NCBI GenBank assembly: GCA_902801885.1
Contig: CADCJX010000011.1
Coordinates: 1 to 64,000, forward strand
Direction: 5' to 3'
Length of the DNA: 64,000 bases
Source: an uncultured Bacteroidia bacterium
GTDB lineage: Bacteria; Bacteroidota; Bacteroidia; Bacteroidales; UBA932
Under the pieces are notes generated by a model. The model did not search any database. It worked only from the letters and a program-made list of their open reading frames with translations, and was not told the origin of the DNA. Both the position numbers and the translations under genes were made by a program. Positions 8,053 to 16,746 of this stretch are shown piece after piece. How positions within the stretch are numbered: position 1 is the first letter of the stretch; every line of letters starts with the position of its first letter.

Positions 8053-8886
8053 TTAAAGCAAACATTCTATTGTTCCGACAAAAGTCGTCGGTCCAGTAAG
8101 CCAGACTTGGGAAGCCTCGAGGGAATCCCCCTCTCCCTCAGGGAGGAACTCGACCTCCATGGTAGAAAGAGCCGTCTTTACTGAATATTTTACTACACCT
8201 GCGGTACCAGCCTCTCCGGAGAAACCGCAGGAACAAGCAGCTATCGCCGAAGCCACGACTCCGGTTCCACAGGCAAGCGTTTCGGCCTCGACTCCCTTTT
8301 CGAAAGTCCTGACATGCAGTTCATGGCCGACAACCTGGACAAAGTCTACGTTCGTTCCCTGCGGGGCAAAGCGGGGATCATGGCGAAGGGTCCACCCTTC
8401 CTTGTCAACGTCCAGCGAATGAAGGTCCACTACGAACTTCACAAGGTGGCGTGTACCGGTGTCAAGGAAACAAGACTTCTCCTGGGGGAAATGTTCTACG
8501 CCCTTGACGTCGGACATGTTGAGGCGGATGGTGTAGGAAAGGTCCTTCGCTGCGCTCTGGATGACAGCGGTATGGACTCCGTCAGGAGCTTCAAAGACGA
8601 CGGGGAAATTACCGGATACAACTCCCAAGTCTGCTGCGAAAGCGACAATGCATCGTCCTCCGTTGCCGCACATCATCCCGCTGCTTCCGTCCGGGTTGAA
8701 GAACTGCATCCGGAAATCCCTGGACTCACTTTTTTCAAGGAGCATGACCCCGTCAGCTCCGAAACCAGTGTGCCTGTCGCAAAGATGGCTTATCTGTGCG
8801 GCTGAAAGTGACAGCAGGCCATCCCGATTGTCTGCAAGCAGGAAGTCGTTACCTGCTCCATGGTATTTGAAAAACTTCTGAAGCAT
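8053..8886 (-). CDS. dapF: Diaminopimelate epimerase
   Basis: Converts LL- to meso-diaminopimelate, the direct precursor of lysine and of peptidoglycan cross-links. The 277-residue length is normal. The start FFKYHGAGNDFLLADNR is the DapF signature, and the two catalytic cysteines are Cys73 in MCGNGGRC and Cys206 in LACGTGV. The gene directly follows dapD with no gap and closes the lysine pathway operon. Confidence 0.95.
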   Translation of the reverse strand: MLQKFFKYHGAGNDFLLADNRDGLLSLSAAQISHLCDRHTGFGADGVMLLEKSESRDFRMQFFNPDGSSGMMCGNGGRCIVAFAADLGVVSGNFPVVFEAPDGVHTAVIQSAAKDLSYTIRLNMSDVKGVEHFPQEKSCFLDTGTRHLVKFVVDLHSLDVDKEGWTLRHDPRFAPQGTNVDFVQVVGHELHVRTFEKGVEAETLACGTGVVASAIAACSCGFSGEAGTAGVVKYSVKTALSTMEVEFLPEGEGDSLEASQVWLTGPTTFVGTIECLL

Positions 8887-9648
8887 CTATCTCAGCAAGG
8901 ATTCAAGTTCAACGGAAGCATCCGTCCTTCCGTCACGGTATTTCACTATCACGGGGGTGTAAAGATGGATGCCGGCATCTTTGCCGGGCCCCTTTGTGAC
9001 GGGACGGCTTCCTGCAACCACCACGGCTCCGGAAGGGACAACTGTCTGTCCGGACTCAGACTTTGGAAGGAATTCCCCCTTGGTGGCATCGTACAATGAA
9101 GTTCCCTTCGTGATAATCACTCCGGAACCTATGACTGCGGACTCCCCGACGATCGTACCCTCATAGATTCCGCAGTTACCGCCTATGAAAGCGTTGTCTT
9201 CCACAATCACAGGCAAGGCTCCGGCAGGTTCCAGAACTCCTCCCAGCTGTGTGGCGGCAGAGATGTGGACATTCTTACCGACTTGGGCACAGGAACCTAC
9301 AAGGGCATGGGAGTCTATCATCGTACCTTCATCGACATAGGCGCCGATGTTGACATAAGCCGGGGGCATCATGATAACTGAGGGTGCGAGATAGGACCCA
9401 CAGCGGACACTGCTGCCACCGGGGACTATCCTTACCCTGTCTTCCAGGGAGAACTGCCTGAGCGGAAGGGTGTCCTTGTCGAAGAATGACCACTCATCCT
9501 TTGACATATCCACAAGCTTTCCCAGACGGAAACCTTCAAGGATCGCCTCCTTGATCCAGGCATTCACCTTCCAGGCCCCGTCAACCTTCTCGGCTACTCG
9601 TATCTCACCCTTCTCCAGGGCTTTTATGACTTCGAAGAAATCCATCAT
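8887..9648 (-). CDS. dapD: Tetrahydrodipicolinate N-succinyltransferase
   Basis: Adds succinyl from succinyl-CoA to tetrahydrodipicolinate, opening the succinylase branch. The 253-residue protein has an N-terminal alpha domain and then a left-handed hexapeptide helix (VNIGAYVDEGTMIDSHALVGSCAQVGKNVHIS..., EDNAFIGGNCGIYEGTIVGESAVIGSGVII). Motifs such as YVNIGAYVDEGTMID and VGSCAQVGKNVH follow E. coli DapD rather than the acetyl-type DapH. The first ATG of ATGATGA overlaps the dapA stop by 4 bases, so translation is coupled. Confidence 0.9.
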   Translation of the reverse strand: MMDFFEVIKALEKGEIRVAEKVDGAWKVNAWIKEAILEGFRLGKLVDMSKDEWSFFDKDTLPLRQFSLEDRVRIVPGGSSVRCGSYLAPSVIMMPPAYVNIGAYVDEGTMIDSHALVGSCAQVGKNVHISAATQLGGVLEPAGALPVIVEDNAFIGGNCGIYEGTIVGESAVIGSGVIITKGTSLYDATKGEFLPKSESGQTVVPSGAVVVAGSRPVTKGPGKDAGIHLYTPVIVKYRDGRTDASVELESLLR

Positions 9649-10514
9649 AAACCTAAATCCACGATAACGTGATTCATTGCATCAAAAGTTGAAGAAACTG
9701 CTTCCGTGAGCGGCAGACGCATCTCCGGAGTACAGAGTCCGAGGATCGACAGGCCGGCCTTTGCAGGAATAGGATTGCTTTCCACGAAGCAGGCATCATA
9801 GAGGGGAGCAAGCTCGGCATCCCTCTTTCCGGCCTCCTCGAGATCTCCGGCCTGGAGAGCCTCTACCAATCCGACCATCTGCTTGGGAGCTATGTTGGAA
9901 GCGACACTGATGATACCGTCTCCACCGAATTCCATGATGGGAAGGGTCTGGTCATCGTTCCCGCTGAAGACCTTGAAGCCTTCGGGACGGCCTTCCACAA
10001 CCTTCCTGATCTGCTCAAGATTACCGGAAGCTTCCTTGACTGCAATCACCCCCGGGATCCCCGCGACGCGGATGGTAGTCTCCGCCGTCATGTTTGTCCC
10101 GGTCCTGCCAGGAACGTTGTAGGCAACTATAGGGATTGAAGTCGAGGCGGCTATCGCTGAAAAATATTCATAGATACCTTGCTGGGTGGGCTTGTTGTAA
10201 TAGGGTACAACCACAAGCCAGGCATCGGGGCCGTAAGGCTCCAGCAACCTAATGTTGCGTATGGTAGCTGCCGGAGAATTGGTCCCAACTCCGGCCACTA
10301 CGGGCCTGTCTGGACAGAGTTCACGGGTGATCCTGAGCAATTCGCACTTCTCCTCATCTTCCAGGCAGGGAGTCTCGGCAGTCGAGCCGAGCGGGACGAG
10401 AAAATGTATTCCCGCCTCAACCTGACGCCTGACAAGGCGCCTGTAAGCTTCAAAATCCACTTTTCCATCCCTGAAGGGGGTGGCAAGGGCGGTTCCGCAT
10501 CCTTTGAGTTCCAT
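9645..10514 (-). CDS. dapA: 4-hydroxy-tetrahydrodipicolinate synthase
   Basis: Condenses pyruvate with aspartate semialdehyde, the first committed step of the lysine/DAP route. The 289-residue TIM barrel is of normal length. Lys160 in VIAVKEASGN forms the Schiff base with pyruvate; Tyr132 in IVAYNVPGRTGTN and Arg137 are the expected proton-relay and substrate residues. GSTAETPCL is the usual GTTGE-type loop. It starts 1 base after the dapB stop and overlaps dapD by 4 bases. Confidence 0.95.
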   Translation of the reverse strand: MELKGCGTALATPFRDGKVDFEAYRRLVRRQVEAGIHFLVPLGSTAETPCLEDEEKCELLRITRELCPDRPVVAGVGTNSPAATIRNIRLLEPYGPDAWLVVVPYYNKPTQQGIYEYFSAIAASTSIPIVAYNVPGRTGTNMTAETTIRVAGIPGVIAVKEASGNLEQIRKVVEGRPEGFKVFSGNDDQTLPIMEFGGDGIISVASNIAPKQMVGLVEALQAGDLEEAGKRDAELAPLYDACFVESNPIPAKAGLSILGLCTPEMRLPLTEAVSSTFDAMNHVIVDLGL

Positions 10515-10515
10515 T

Positions 10516-11193
10516 TCAGTCTTCTTTGAAAAACAATTCCTTGAATTCGTGTACTCCAGTCAATCCTTCGGTCATCGTGGCAGCCACCACGGCACCTTCG
10601 GCGAATCCCTTGCGGGAGAAGGCCTCATGTTCGAGAGTGATACGGTCGTTGCCGCCTTCAAATCCGACAGTGTGGATTCCGGCGACTTCGCCCACCCTGA
10701 CGGAGGCGATGTCAGGCTTGCAGCACATCCCTTCCCCAACTACTTCGGCGAGAGACTTTGCGGTTCCGCTCGGGGCGTCCAGTTTATGGATATGATGCTT
10801 TTCTACTATGTACGGAGAATACCCTCCCGCCTTGCCCAGATACTTCGAGACCAGGGCGACGGCAGCGGAAAGGACGTTCACGCCGACTGAATAATTGGAG
10901 GAGTAGATCATCGGGGTGCCGTTCTTTTCAAAACAAGCGATGACTTCATCCTTGATGTCATTCCAACCTGTGGTTCCGACAACCACGGCCTTGAAGTTCT
11001 CTGCCAAGGCTTGGTAATTGGCCCTGAAAGCATCCGGAGTGGTGAAATCAATGCACACACATTCCTTGGCGAGGGCTTTGTCGAATGAGGTAATGTCCTC
11101 GCTCGCCCCTGCGCACTCGATGCCCTTGTCCTTCAGGGCAGCCTCCACCATGTGGCCCATGCGGCCGTAACCGCTGATTACTACCTTGATCAT
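10516..11193 (-). CDS. dapB: 4-hydroxy-tetrahydrodipicolinate reductase
   Basis: Reduces the DapA product using NAD(P)H. The nucleotide-binding loop is VISGYGRMGHMVE (residues 5-17), and the signature EKHHIHKLDAPSGTAK holds catalytic His133 and Lys137. The 225-residue length is slightly short, as in other Bacteroidota DapB proteins. It lies 2 bases after the lysC stop in the same operon. Confidence 0.94.
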   Translation of the reverse strand: MIKVVISGYGRMGHMVEAALKDKGIECAGASEDITSFDKALAKECVCIDFTTPDAFRANYQALAENFKAVVVGTTGWNDIKDEVIACFEKNGTPMIYSSNYSVGVNVLSAAVALVSKYLGKAGGYSPYIVEKHHIHKLDAPSGTAKSLAEVVGEGMCCKPDIASVRVGEVAGIHTVGFEGGNDRITLEHEAFSRKGFAEGAVVAATMTEGLTGVHEFKELFFKED

Positions 11194-11195
11194 TG

Positions 11196-12545
11196 TTAAC
11201 TGAATATATATTCGTGCAAACTGTCCAGAGTCGCCTTGAGCTTCTCATGGTCGATGACGAAGCTCTCACTCATCATGTTGGCACTCATTGCGGCGATGTG
11301 GACCTTACCGGACACGCTGATGACCTTGTCGCCTATGCCCTCGAATCCGAATATCCCTCGTCCGACCACAGAAATCAGAGCCTTGTCACGGAACAGAGTA
11401 ACCGTAGCCCATTTCTCAATCGCTTCGATTGCCTCCTTGAGTCCGTCCACTTCTTCGGGTATCACGAGACAGACTTCCGACTCGGTAGCCCCTGAAAGGG
11501 TGACGGGGATCCTTCTGGGATAGAGTTCCGAAAAGACCTTGCCCAGCATCCTGGTCACGCCTTCGAGTTTGGATGACTCGATCTTGACGAAAAGGATATT
11601 GTCCCTGAATGCGATAGACTTGGGGCCGTCGGGAACCTGGTCGCCACGGACCACGAGGGTCCCCTCACATGAAGGATTCGTAGAGTTGAGAACCTTGATG
11701 GGGATATTCTTCTTCCTGGCAGGTTCTATGGTCAGCGGATGGAGGACCCTGGCACCCATTGCGGCCATCTCGGCAGCCTCTTCGTAGGAGACTACGTCGA
11801 TCTTGCCGGTGTTCGAGACTACCCTGGGGTCAGCAGTGCGGATTCCGTCGACATCGGTCCAGATCTCAACCCTGGCAGCATCCAGGGCCATTCCGAAGAT
11901 TGCAGCAGAGTAGTCTGAGCCCTCGAAACCGAGTACTGAAGTCACTCCCTTATCAGTGGATGCGACGAAGCCCTGGGTCAGGATGACATCCGTTCCCTTT
12001 GACTCGAGACCTACGATCCGCTTGACGTTTGCCTCAGTCACTTCGAGGTCCGGACGAGCGTATAGATAATTGTCATCGGTGGTGATCATCCTCCTGGCGT
12101 CTATCCAGTGGCAACTGATGCCGTTGGCATTGAATGCATAGGCGATGATCGTAGAAGACAGAAGTTCACCGGTAGAGATGATCCTGGCTTCGCTGCGAGG
12201 AGAGAGCTCGCCGATCAGGCAGACTCCACTGACAAAGGTCTCAAGTTCAGAAATCAGCCTTTCGACGTCCTCCAAACAGCTTTGCAGCAATTTCGGTTTT
12301 TCTGCCAGAAGGTTCTTTGCAAGGTTGAAATGCCTCTCCCTGAGCTGCCTCAGGATATCCTTCACCCCGTCTTCGTGCTGGGCCTCAGCTTCCTCGGCCA
12401 GCATGCAGAGCAGCCTGGTGACCTTGGCAAGGGCGGAAACTACGACGAGCGGCTTCTCCTTGAGGCGGCCGCCCACAATTGAGATCACTCTGCCGATCGC
12501 TTCTTCGTTCTGTACGGAGGTTCCTCCGAATTTAATGATAATCAT
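11196..12545 (-). CDS. lysC: Aspartate kinase
   Basis: Phosphorylates aspartate, the entry step to lysine, threonine and methionine. The 449-residue protein has the kinase domain first (IIIKFGGTSV at 3-12; FEGSDYSAAIFGMALDAARVEIWTDVDGI for aspartate and nucleotide binding), then two ACT domains from about 310 (LFVKIESSKLEGV..., LISVVGRGIFG...VHIAAMSANMMSESFVI) that bind the feedback inhibitor, as in E. coli LysC, which has the same length. There is no fused homoserine dehydrogenase. Being in one operon with dapBAD-F suggests a lysine-specific isozyme. Confidence 0.93.
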   Translation of the reverse strand: MIIIKFGGTSVQNEEAIGRVISIVGGRLKEKPLVVVSALAKVTRLLCMLAEEAEAQHEDGVKDILRQLRERHFNLAKNLLAEKPKLLQSCLEDVERLISELETFVSGVCLIGELSPRSEARIISTGELLSSTIIAYAFNANGISCHWIDARRMITTDDNYLYARPDLEVTEANVKRIVGLESKGTDVILTQGFVASTDKGVTSVLGFEGSDYSAAIFGMALDAARVEIWTDVDGIRTADPRVVSNTGKIDVVSYEEAAEMAAMGARVLHPLTIEPARKKNIPIKVLNSTNPSCEGTLVVRGDQVPDGPKSIAFRDNILFVKIESSKLEGVTRMLGKVFSELYPRRIPVTLSGATESEVCLVIPEEVDGLKEAIEAIEKWATVTLFRDKALISVVGRGIFGFEGIGDKVISVSGKVHIAAMSANMMSESFVIDHEKLKATLDSLHEYIFS

Positions 12546-12572
12546 GTCATCAATATATTAAGTTCGTTCTTT

Positions 12573-13625
12573 TTATTTCAATCCCATAACCGTCTTGAAA
12601 ATCATGACGTCCTGCCTGACGGCCTTCTCCATCTCGGAGACGGAGACATATTCCTTGTCAGTGTGGGCCACCAGGATCGAGCCGGGGCCGCAGATGGCCC
12701 TGAGAGGGAAACTTTCAAGCCTCGGAGCGTCGCTGCCGAATGAGACAGGCTTGGATTCTATTCCCTTGACTGAATGGAAGTACTCTTGTGGAGTGTCTCC
12801 TCCGAAAGCCTGGATTACAGTCCCCGTAGGGCAGGCCTTGAGCAGCTTCTCCTGGATGCTCGAATCGGTCTTGAAGGTAGTCCTGAAATAGATCCTGAAA
12901 CGGGTCTCAGGGCTAAGGACGTTCTGGGGATTGCCGCTCATGAGGTCCCCCACGTTCCAAGTGGTGGGCCCGAGGACAGGATCCTTCAGGAACCTGGTAA
13001 TCCTCAGCTTGTTCATCACGTCCACAAATTTCTCCACGGCGCTCTCCCCATGCTCGGGATAGCCTGAATGGCAGGCCTTCCCGGGAATGGTCACCTCGAA
13101 GGACTTGGTTCCCTTCGCCGCAGTTGCCAGGCAGTTGTCCGTCGGCTCCCCTACCAGGACAAAAGCCCCGCCGGGACGATCCTTGGAATATGCCTTGGCA
13201 CCGAAAGACCCAGTCTCCTCACCAGAAAGCAGCAGAAGGCCGAAATCCTTATGCCCCTCTTCCTGAAGCCTCAGGCATGCATTGTACATCGTGAAAATCT
13301 GGCCTTTGGCGTCACAACTGCCGCGCCCCTTTATGATGGTGTCGTCTATTTCTGAGACCCTCCCGTCTGGAAGGACATCCCCCTTCTTGACAAGCTCTAC
13401 GCTTGGAGCTATGTAAGGAGGGACGGTGTCCATGTGGGTGCAAAAGACAAAAGAAGGATGACCGGTGCCAGACCAGTCGAACAACAGGTTGAGCGTTCCG
13501 TCGCCAACCTCCTGCTCGATCACTTCAGGAGCCTTAAGCTTCTCTTTCAGGAAAAGCGCCAGACGCCTTTCTTCACCGGAAGTTGAAGGGATTCCGAGTA
13601 TTTCCAGGAAAAAGTCCAGATCCAT
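12573..13625 (-). CDS. dapE: M20 family peptidase, probable succinyl-DAP desuccinylase
   Basis: The ATG at 13623-13625 gives 350 residues; the longer frame starts at a TTG lying inside the -7 box and is rejected. The M20 metal and catalytic residues are present: His64 and Asp66 in FCTHMDTVPP, Asp105 in GRGSCDAKGQ, Glu136/Glu137 in LSGEETGS, Glu160 in LVGEPTDN and His321 in LVAHTDKEY. By sequence alone it could also be an acetylornithine or acetylcitrulline deacetylase or a small dipeptidase. Its place at the head of lysC-dapBADF, with dapD present, makes succinyl-DAP desuccinylase the best reading. Confidence 0.72.
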   Translation of the reverse strand: MDLDFFLEILGIPSTSGEERRLALFLKEKLKAPEVIEQEVGDGTLNLLFDWSGTGHPSFVFCTHMDTVPPYIAPSVELVKKGDVLPDGRVSEIDDTIIKGRGSCDAKGQIFTMYNACLRLQEEGHKDFGLLLLSGEETGSFGAKAYSKDRPGGAFVLVGEPTDNCLATAAKGTKSFEVTIPGKACHSGYPEHGESAVEKFVDVMNKLRITRFLKDPVLGPTTWNVGDLMSGNPQNVLSPETRFRIYFRTTFKTDSSIQEKLLKACPTGTVIQAFGGDTPQEYFHSVKGIESKPVSFGSDAPRLESFPLRAICGPGSILVAHTDKEYVSVSEMEKAVRQDVMIFKTVMGLK

Positions 13626-13652
13626 CTTCGATCGCTTTTGTGCATATTCCTT

Positions 13653-13660
13653 CAAAGATA
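13653..13660 (-). promoter_or_regulatory. -7 box before dapE-lysC-dap
   Basis: TATCTTTG on the minus strand, 27 bases before the dapE ATG and just after the MFS gene. It suggests that the lysine genes have their own start and need not depend on the transporter transcript. No good -33 element was found. Confidence 0.45.
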
Positions 13661-13692
13661 GTGATTTTTGGACAATATTCCTTTGATATAAG

Positions 13693-15081
13693 CTATTTAC
13701 CTGAAGGACTGTCCAGTCGAAGCTCAGGTTTTCTGGAGGAAGTGCGTCTCAAACCGACGGCCAGCAGCAAAGCCACTATGCAGATAACAACGAACATAAC
13801 CTCCACTCCAACGGCTCCGGAAGCAGCCCTTGCGTCTCCCGAACCTGTCGAAGGAGCAGCAAGGATCCTTCCAGCAAACATCTTGAAAAGCATCAATCCG
13901 AGATTCTGTACCCAATAGATCAATGAATAAGCAGTTCCCAATACCTTGGAGGGAACAAGTTTGGGAACGCTCGGCCACATGGCGGCAGGTACAAGGGAAT
14001 AGCCGAATCCGAGGAAAACCATGGACAGGTAGCCGTAGAATGGAATGCCGGCAGGAGCAAAAGCCAAAAGCAAGTGTGCGATAAGGGCAAGAATCGCTCC
14101 GGCAACCATCCATCGCGTTCCTTTGCCAACCTTGTCAACCATTATTCCGAACAAGGGAGCAAAGATGACGGTTGAGAACGGCAGCATCGAAACCATCCAG
14201 CTTGCTGCCTCTACTGGCACTCCGAAACGAGGAATCAGAATCGCACTGGCGAATTTCTTGAATGAAATGATGCTGCTGTAGAAAAACACGCACAACAGGG
14301 CGATCATGATGAATTGCTTGTTCTTCAACAGTCCCAACACATCCGAGAACCGGAACGCCTCCTCATTGTTATCCTTAGATTTATTATTGTCATCCTGAGG
14401 GAGCGAAGCAACCGAAGGATCTTTCCTGTCAAATCTTGCGTCCATGGCCACGAACAGAGCCCAAAGGACCATACCAGCCGCCATCAGGCCAAGACCGAGA
14501 AAGGCAGGTCTGGCAGTCTCCGCCAATGAATATATTTCACCTGGGGCCTTGGCAGCCACAAGCCTTGGGGAAATGACCAGTGCAAACGCAGTTCCTAGCC
14601 TGGCGATCGCGAGCTGGAGTCCCATAGCAAAAGCCATCGGACCGTCCTTGAACCATTTGGCTATTGAACGCGTCACAGCAACACCGGCAATCTCACTTCC
14701 GAGACCGAACAGCATGCATCCAACATAAGCGACACTCAGGGAAGTCTTCGGAGGCAAGCCGGAGGTAATGGCCCAAGCGACAAGGGCGGCACCGCCGGCC
14801 ATCATGCCGACAAAGATCGATCCGGTTATCCGGACTCCCCATTTATCGAGAAGCATGCCGCAGATAACCAGGCCGCCGAATACGCAGAGGACAGAATAAC
14901 CACTAGTGTACAGACCGTAATCTGCAGCGTTCCAGCCCAGTTCGATCAACGACGGATTCTCGAAGAGATGCGACAGGGTGCTGAACATGTCATCGAAAAA
15001 GTACGATGCGAACATCGGCACGACAAGGCAGGCAAGCGCCAGCCATGGTGTTACCTTCATCGATTTGGATTCACCTTTCAT
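13693..15081 (-). CDS. MFS transporter (first of a tandem pair of relatives)
   Basis: A 462-residue permease with about 12 membrane helices. After the second helix it has a loop GMLLDKWGVRITG, the MFS motif A variant; there are matching Gly/Pro-rich helices in the second half (FGIMVDKVGKGTRWM). A charged cytoplasmic loop splits the halves at about 222-245. It resembles its neighbour over most of its length (ISPRLVAAKAPGE/IFSPYFAKLG, GYSLVPAAMWPSVPKLVPSKVLGTAYSLIYWVQNLGL against the same stretch there), so the two arose by duplication. The general type recalls MFSD1-like peptide or organic-acid carriers; the substrate is unknown. Confidence 0.75.
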   Translation of the reverse strand: MKGESKSMKVTPWLALACLVVPMFASYFFDDMFSTLSHLFENPSLIELGWNAADYGLYTSGYSVLCVFGGLVICGMLLDKWGVRITGSIFVGMMAGGAALVAWAITSGLPPKTSLSVAYVGCMLFGLGSEIAGVAVTRSIAKWFKDGPMAFAMGLQLAIARLGTAFALVISPRLVAAKAPGEIYSLAETARPAFLGLGLMAAGMVLWALFVAMDARFDRKDPSVASLPQDDNNKSKDNNEEAFRFSDVLGLLKNKQFIMIALLCVFFYSSIISFKKFASAILIPRFGVPVEAASWMVSMLPFSTVIFAPLFGIMVDKVGKGTRWMVAGAILALIAHLLLAFAPAGIPFYGYLSMVFLGFGYSLVPAAMWPSVPKLVPSKVLGTAYSLIYWVQNLGLMLFKMFAGRILAAPSTGSGDARAASGAVGVEVMFVVICIVALLLAVGLRRTSSRKPELRLDSPSGK

Positions 15082-15088
15082 CTACAAT

Positions 15089-16720
15089 CTATTCAGTGAT
15101 ATTCGGTTCCTCGAGGCCGAGGTGCTTCTTCTTGTCGACGACCTTCAGATAAAGACCGATAAGCATGGCTGCTATTCCCAGGCAGGCAAGCATCACGAGA
15201 GCCCAGGTGTAATTGAGCTGGTCGGGAGCGGTGCCGGGAGCATTGGTCTTGGTCAGCACGTTGCCGATGAGGATCGGGAAGAGCCAGAGTCCGATGTTCT
15301 GGATCCAGAAAATGAGCGCATAGGCCGAACCGATGATCTTCTCATCCACGAGCTTCGGGACTGAAGGCCAGAGGGCTGCAGGGACAAGGGAGAAACTGGC
15401 TCCCAGGACGAGGATCGTGACATAGGCGACGATCGCTCCGCCGACTGCGCTGCCCTTGAACAGAGGCAGGATGAAGGCAAAGGTGAGGTGGCAGAACACC
15501 AGCAGGATCGAGCCGAAGAGCAGCATCGATGCAGCCTTGCCCTTATGGTCGACATAATTGCCGAGGATAGGGGTGATGGCCACGGCCAGGAGCGGGAAGA
15601 CTGCGAAGATTGTCTCGGCGGTTCCCCTCTTGAAGCCCATCACGCAGTAGATGACCAGGGCTACGATGGCGACGGTCATCAAGCCGAATTTCATACCCTT
15701 GTTGTTCTTGATGAAATTGCTGGCAAAGGCACAGACAGCCACAATGAGCATGATGATGTACTGGACGATGGTGACCGCTTCACCGGCCCAGAACGATCCG
15801 GCAGCAGGCTCAGTCAGTGTCAGGTTGCACTGCAGCATGTTGACCGCATATTTCTGGAACGGGAAGATTGCGGAATAGTAAAGCACGCAAAGAAGGGCTA
15901 CAAGCCAGAAACCAAGGCTGGAAAGAATCTTGCCTATGTCCTTGACCTTGAACGGATCGTCCTTCTCCTCGGCCTCGCCGGTCTGGCTGTCGAGTTTCCT
16001 GTCCATGAAGAAATAAGTGATGAACATGATCAGGGCGATGCAGAGCAGTACAACTCCGAAGGCAACCGAACGGCTGACATTGATCTGGCCGCCAAGCTTG
16101 GCGAAATAGGGCGAGAAGATCATGCAGGTAGCCACTCCAAGACGGGCAAGAGCCATCTCGGAACCCATGGCCAGAGCTGTCTCACGTCCCTTGAACCACT
16201 TGACGATACCACGGCTGACCGTGATGCCGGCCATCTCGCAACCGCAACCGAAGATCATGAAGCCTATCGCAGCGAACTTGGCGGAAGCAGGCATGCCATG
16301 GTAGAACGGGAGGACGTCGTCGATGAACCCTATCCCTGTGTGCCAGTTGAGATGGGTAGTGAACCATGTCTCAAGACCTGAACCCATGAAGGGCTCGCTG
16401 ATAGCGTAGTACTTGATGAGACCGCCCAGCAGCATCACGGCTCCGGAGAGAACCGCTGTGAAGCGGACACCCATCTTGTCCAGGATGATACCGGCGAAGA
16501 TCAGGAAGAAAACAAAGACGTTGAGGAAGGTCTCTGCTCCCTCCATCGTACCGAATGCCTTTGAATCCCAGCCCCTTGTGGACTCCATCAAGTCCTTGAT
16601 AGGAGAGAGGATGTCCATGAATATGTAGGCGCAGAACATCCCGAGGGCAAGGAGCAGCAGGGCCGTCCAGCGCATTGCGGCGGAATCCCTGAGAGTTGTT
16701 TTTACAGTCGTTTCAGACAT
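15089..16720 (-). CDS. MFS transporter (second of the tandem pair) with inserted helices
   Basis: A 543-residue permease. It shares with its neighbour the segments ILDKMGVRFTAVLSG, SLVPAALWPSVPKLVDEKIIGSAYALIFWIQNIGLW and MAGITVSRGIVKWFKGRETALAMG. It is about 80 residues longer because of an insertion near residues 305-375 holding two more hydrophobic stretches (TIVQYIIMLIVAVCAFA and MTVAIVALVIYCVMGF), so about 14 helices are expected. The stop lies only 7 bases before the next start, so the pair is co-transcribed. Substrate unknown. Confidence 0.75.
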   Translation of the reverse strand: MSETTVKTTLRDSAAMRWTALLLLALGMFCAYIFMDILSPIKDLMESTRGWDSKAFGTMEGAETFLNVFVFFLIFAGIILDKMGVRFTAVLSGAVMLLGGLIKYYAISEPFMGSGLETWFTTHLNWHTGIGFIDDVLPFYHGMPASAKFAAIGFMIFGCGCEMAGITVSRGIVKWFKGRETALAMGSEMALARLGVATCMIFSPYFAKLGGQINVSRSVAFGVVLLCIALIMFITYFFMDRKLDSQTGEAEEKDDPFKVKDIGKILSSLGFWLVALLCVLYYSAIFPFQKYAVNMLQCNLTLTEPAAGSFWAGEAVTIVQYIIMLIVAVCAFASNFIKNNKGMKFGLMTVAIVALVIYCVMGFKRGTAETIFAVFPLLAVAITPILGNYVDHKGKAASMLLFGSILLVFCHLTFAFILPLFKGSAVGGAIVAYVTILVLGASFSLVPAALWPSVPKLVDEKIIGSAYALIFWIQNIGLWLFPILIGNVLTKTNAPGTAPDQLNYTWALVMLACLGIAAMLIGLYLKVVDKKKHLGLEEPNITE

Positions 16721-16746
16721 TGTTATTAAAATTTATCGTTGTTTCA

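Noticed and set aside
13626..13692. Lysine riboswitch before the lysine operon
   Set aside because: The gap is only 67 bases, too short for the lysine aptamer of about 170 bases, and the 27-base gap before lysC is shorter still.
15488..16381. 297-codon plus-strand frame opposite the second MFS gene
   Set aside because: Its translation is rich in His, Asp, Glu and Arg with no recognisable fold, while the minus strand has clear membrane helices and family motifs.
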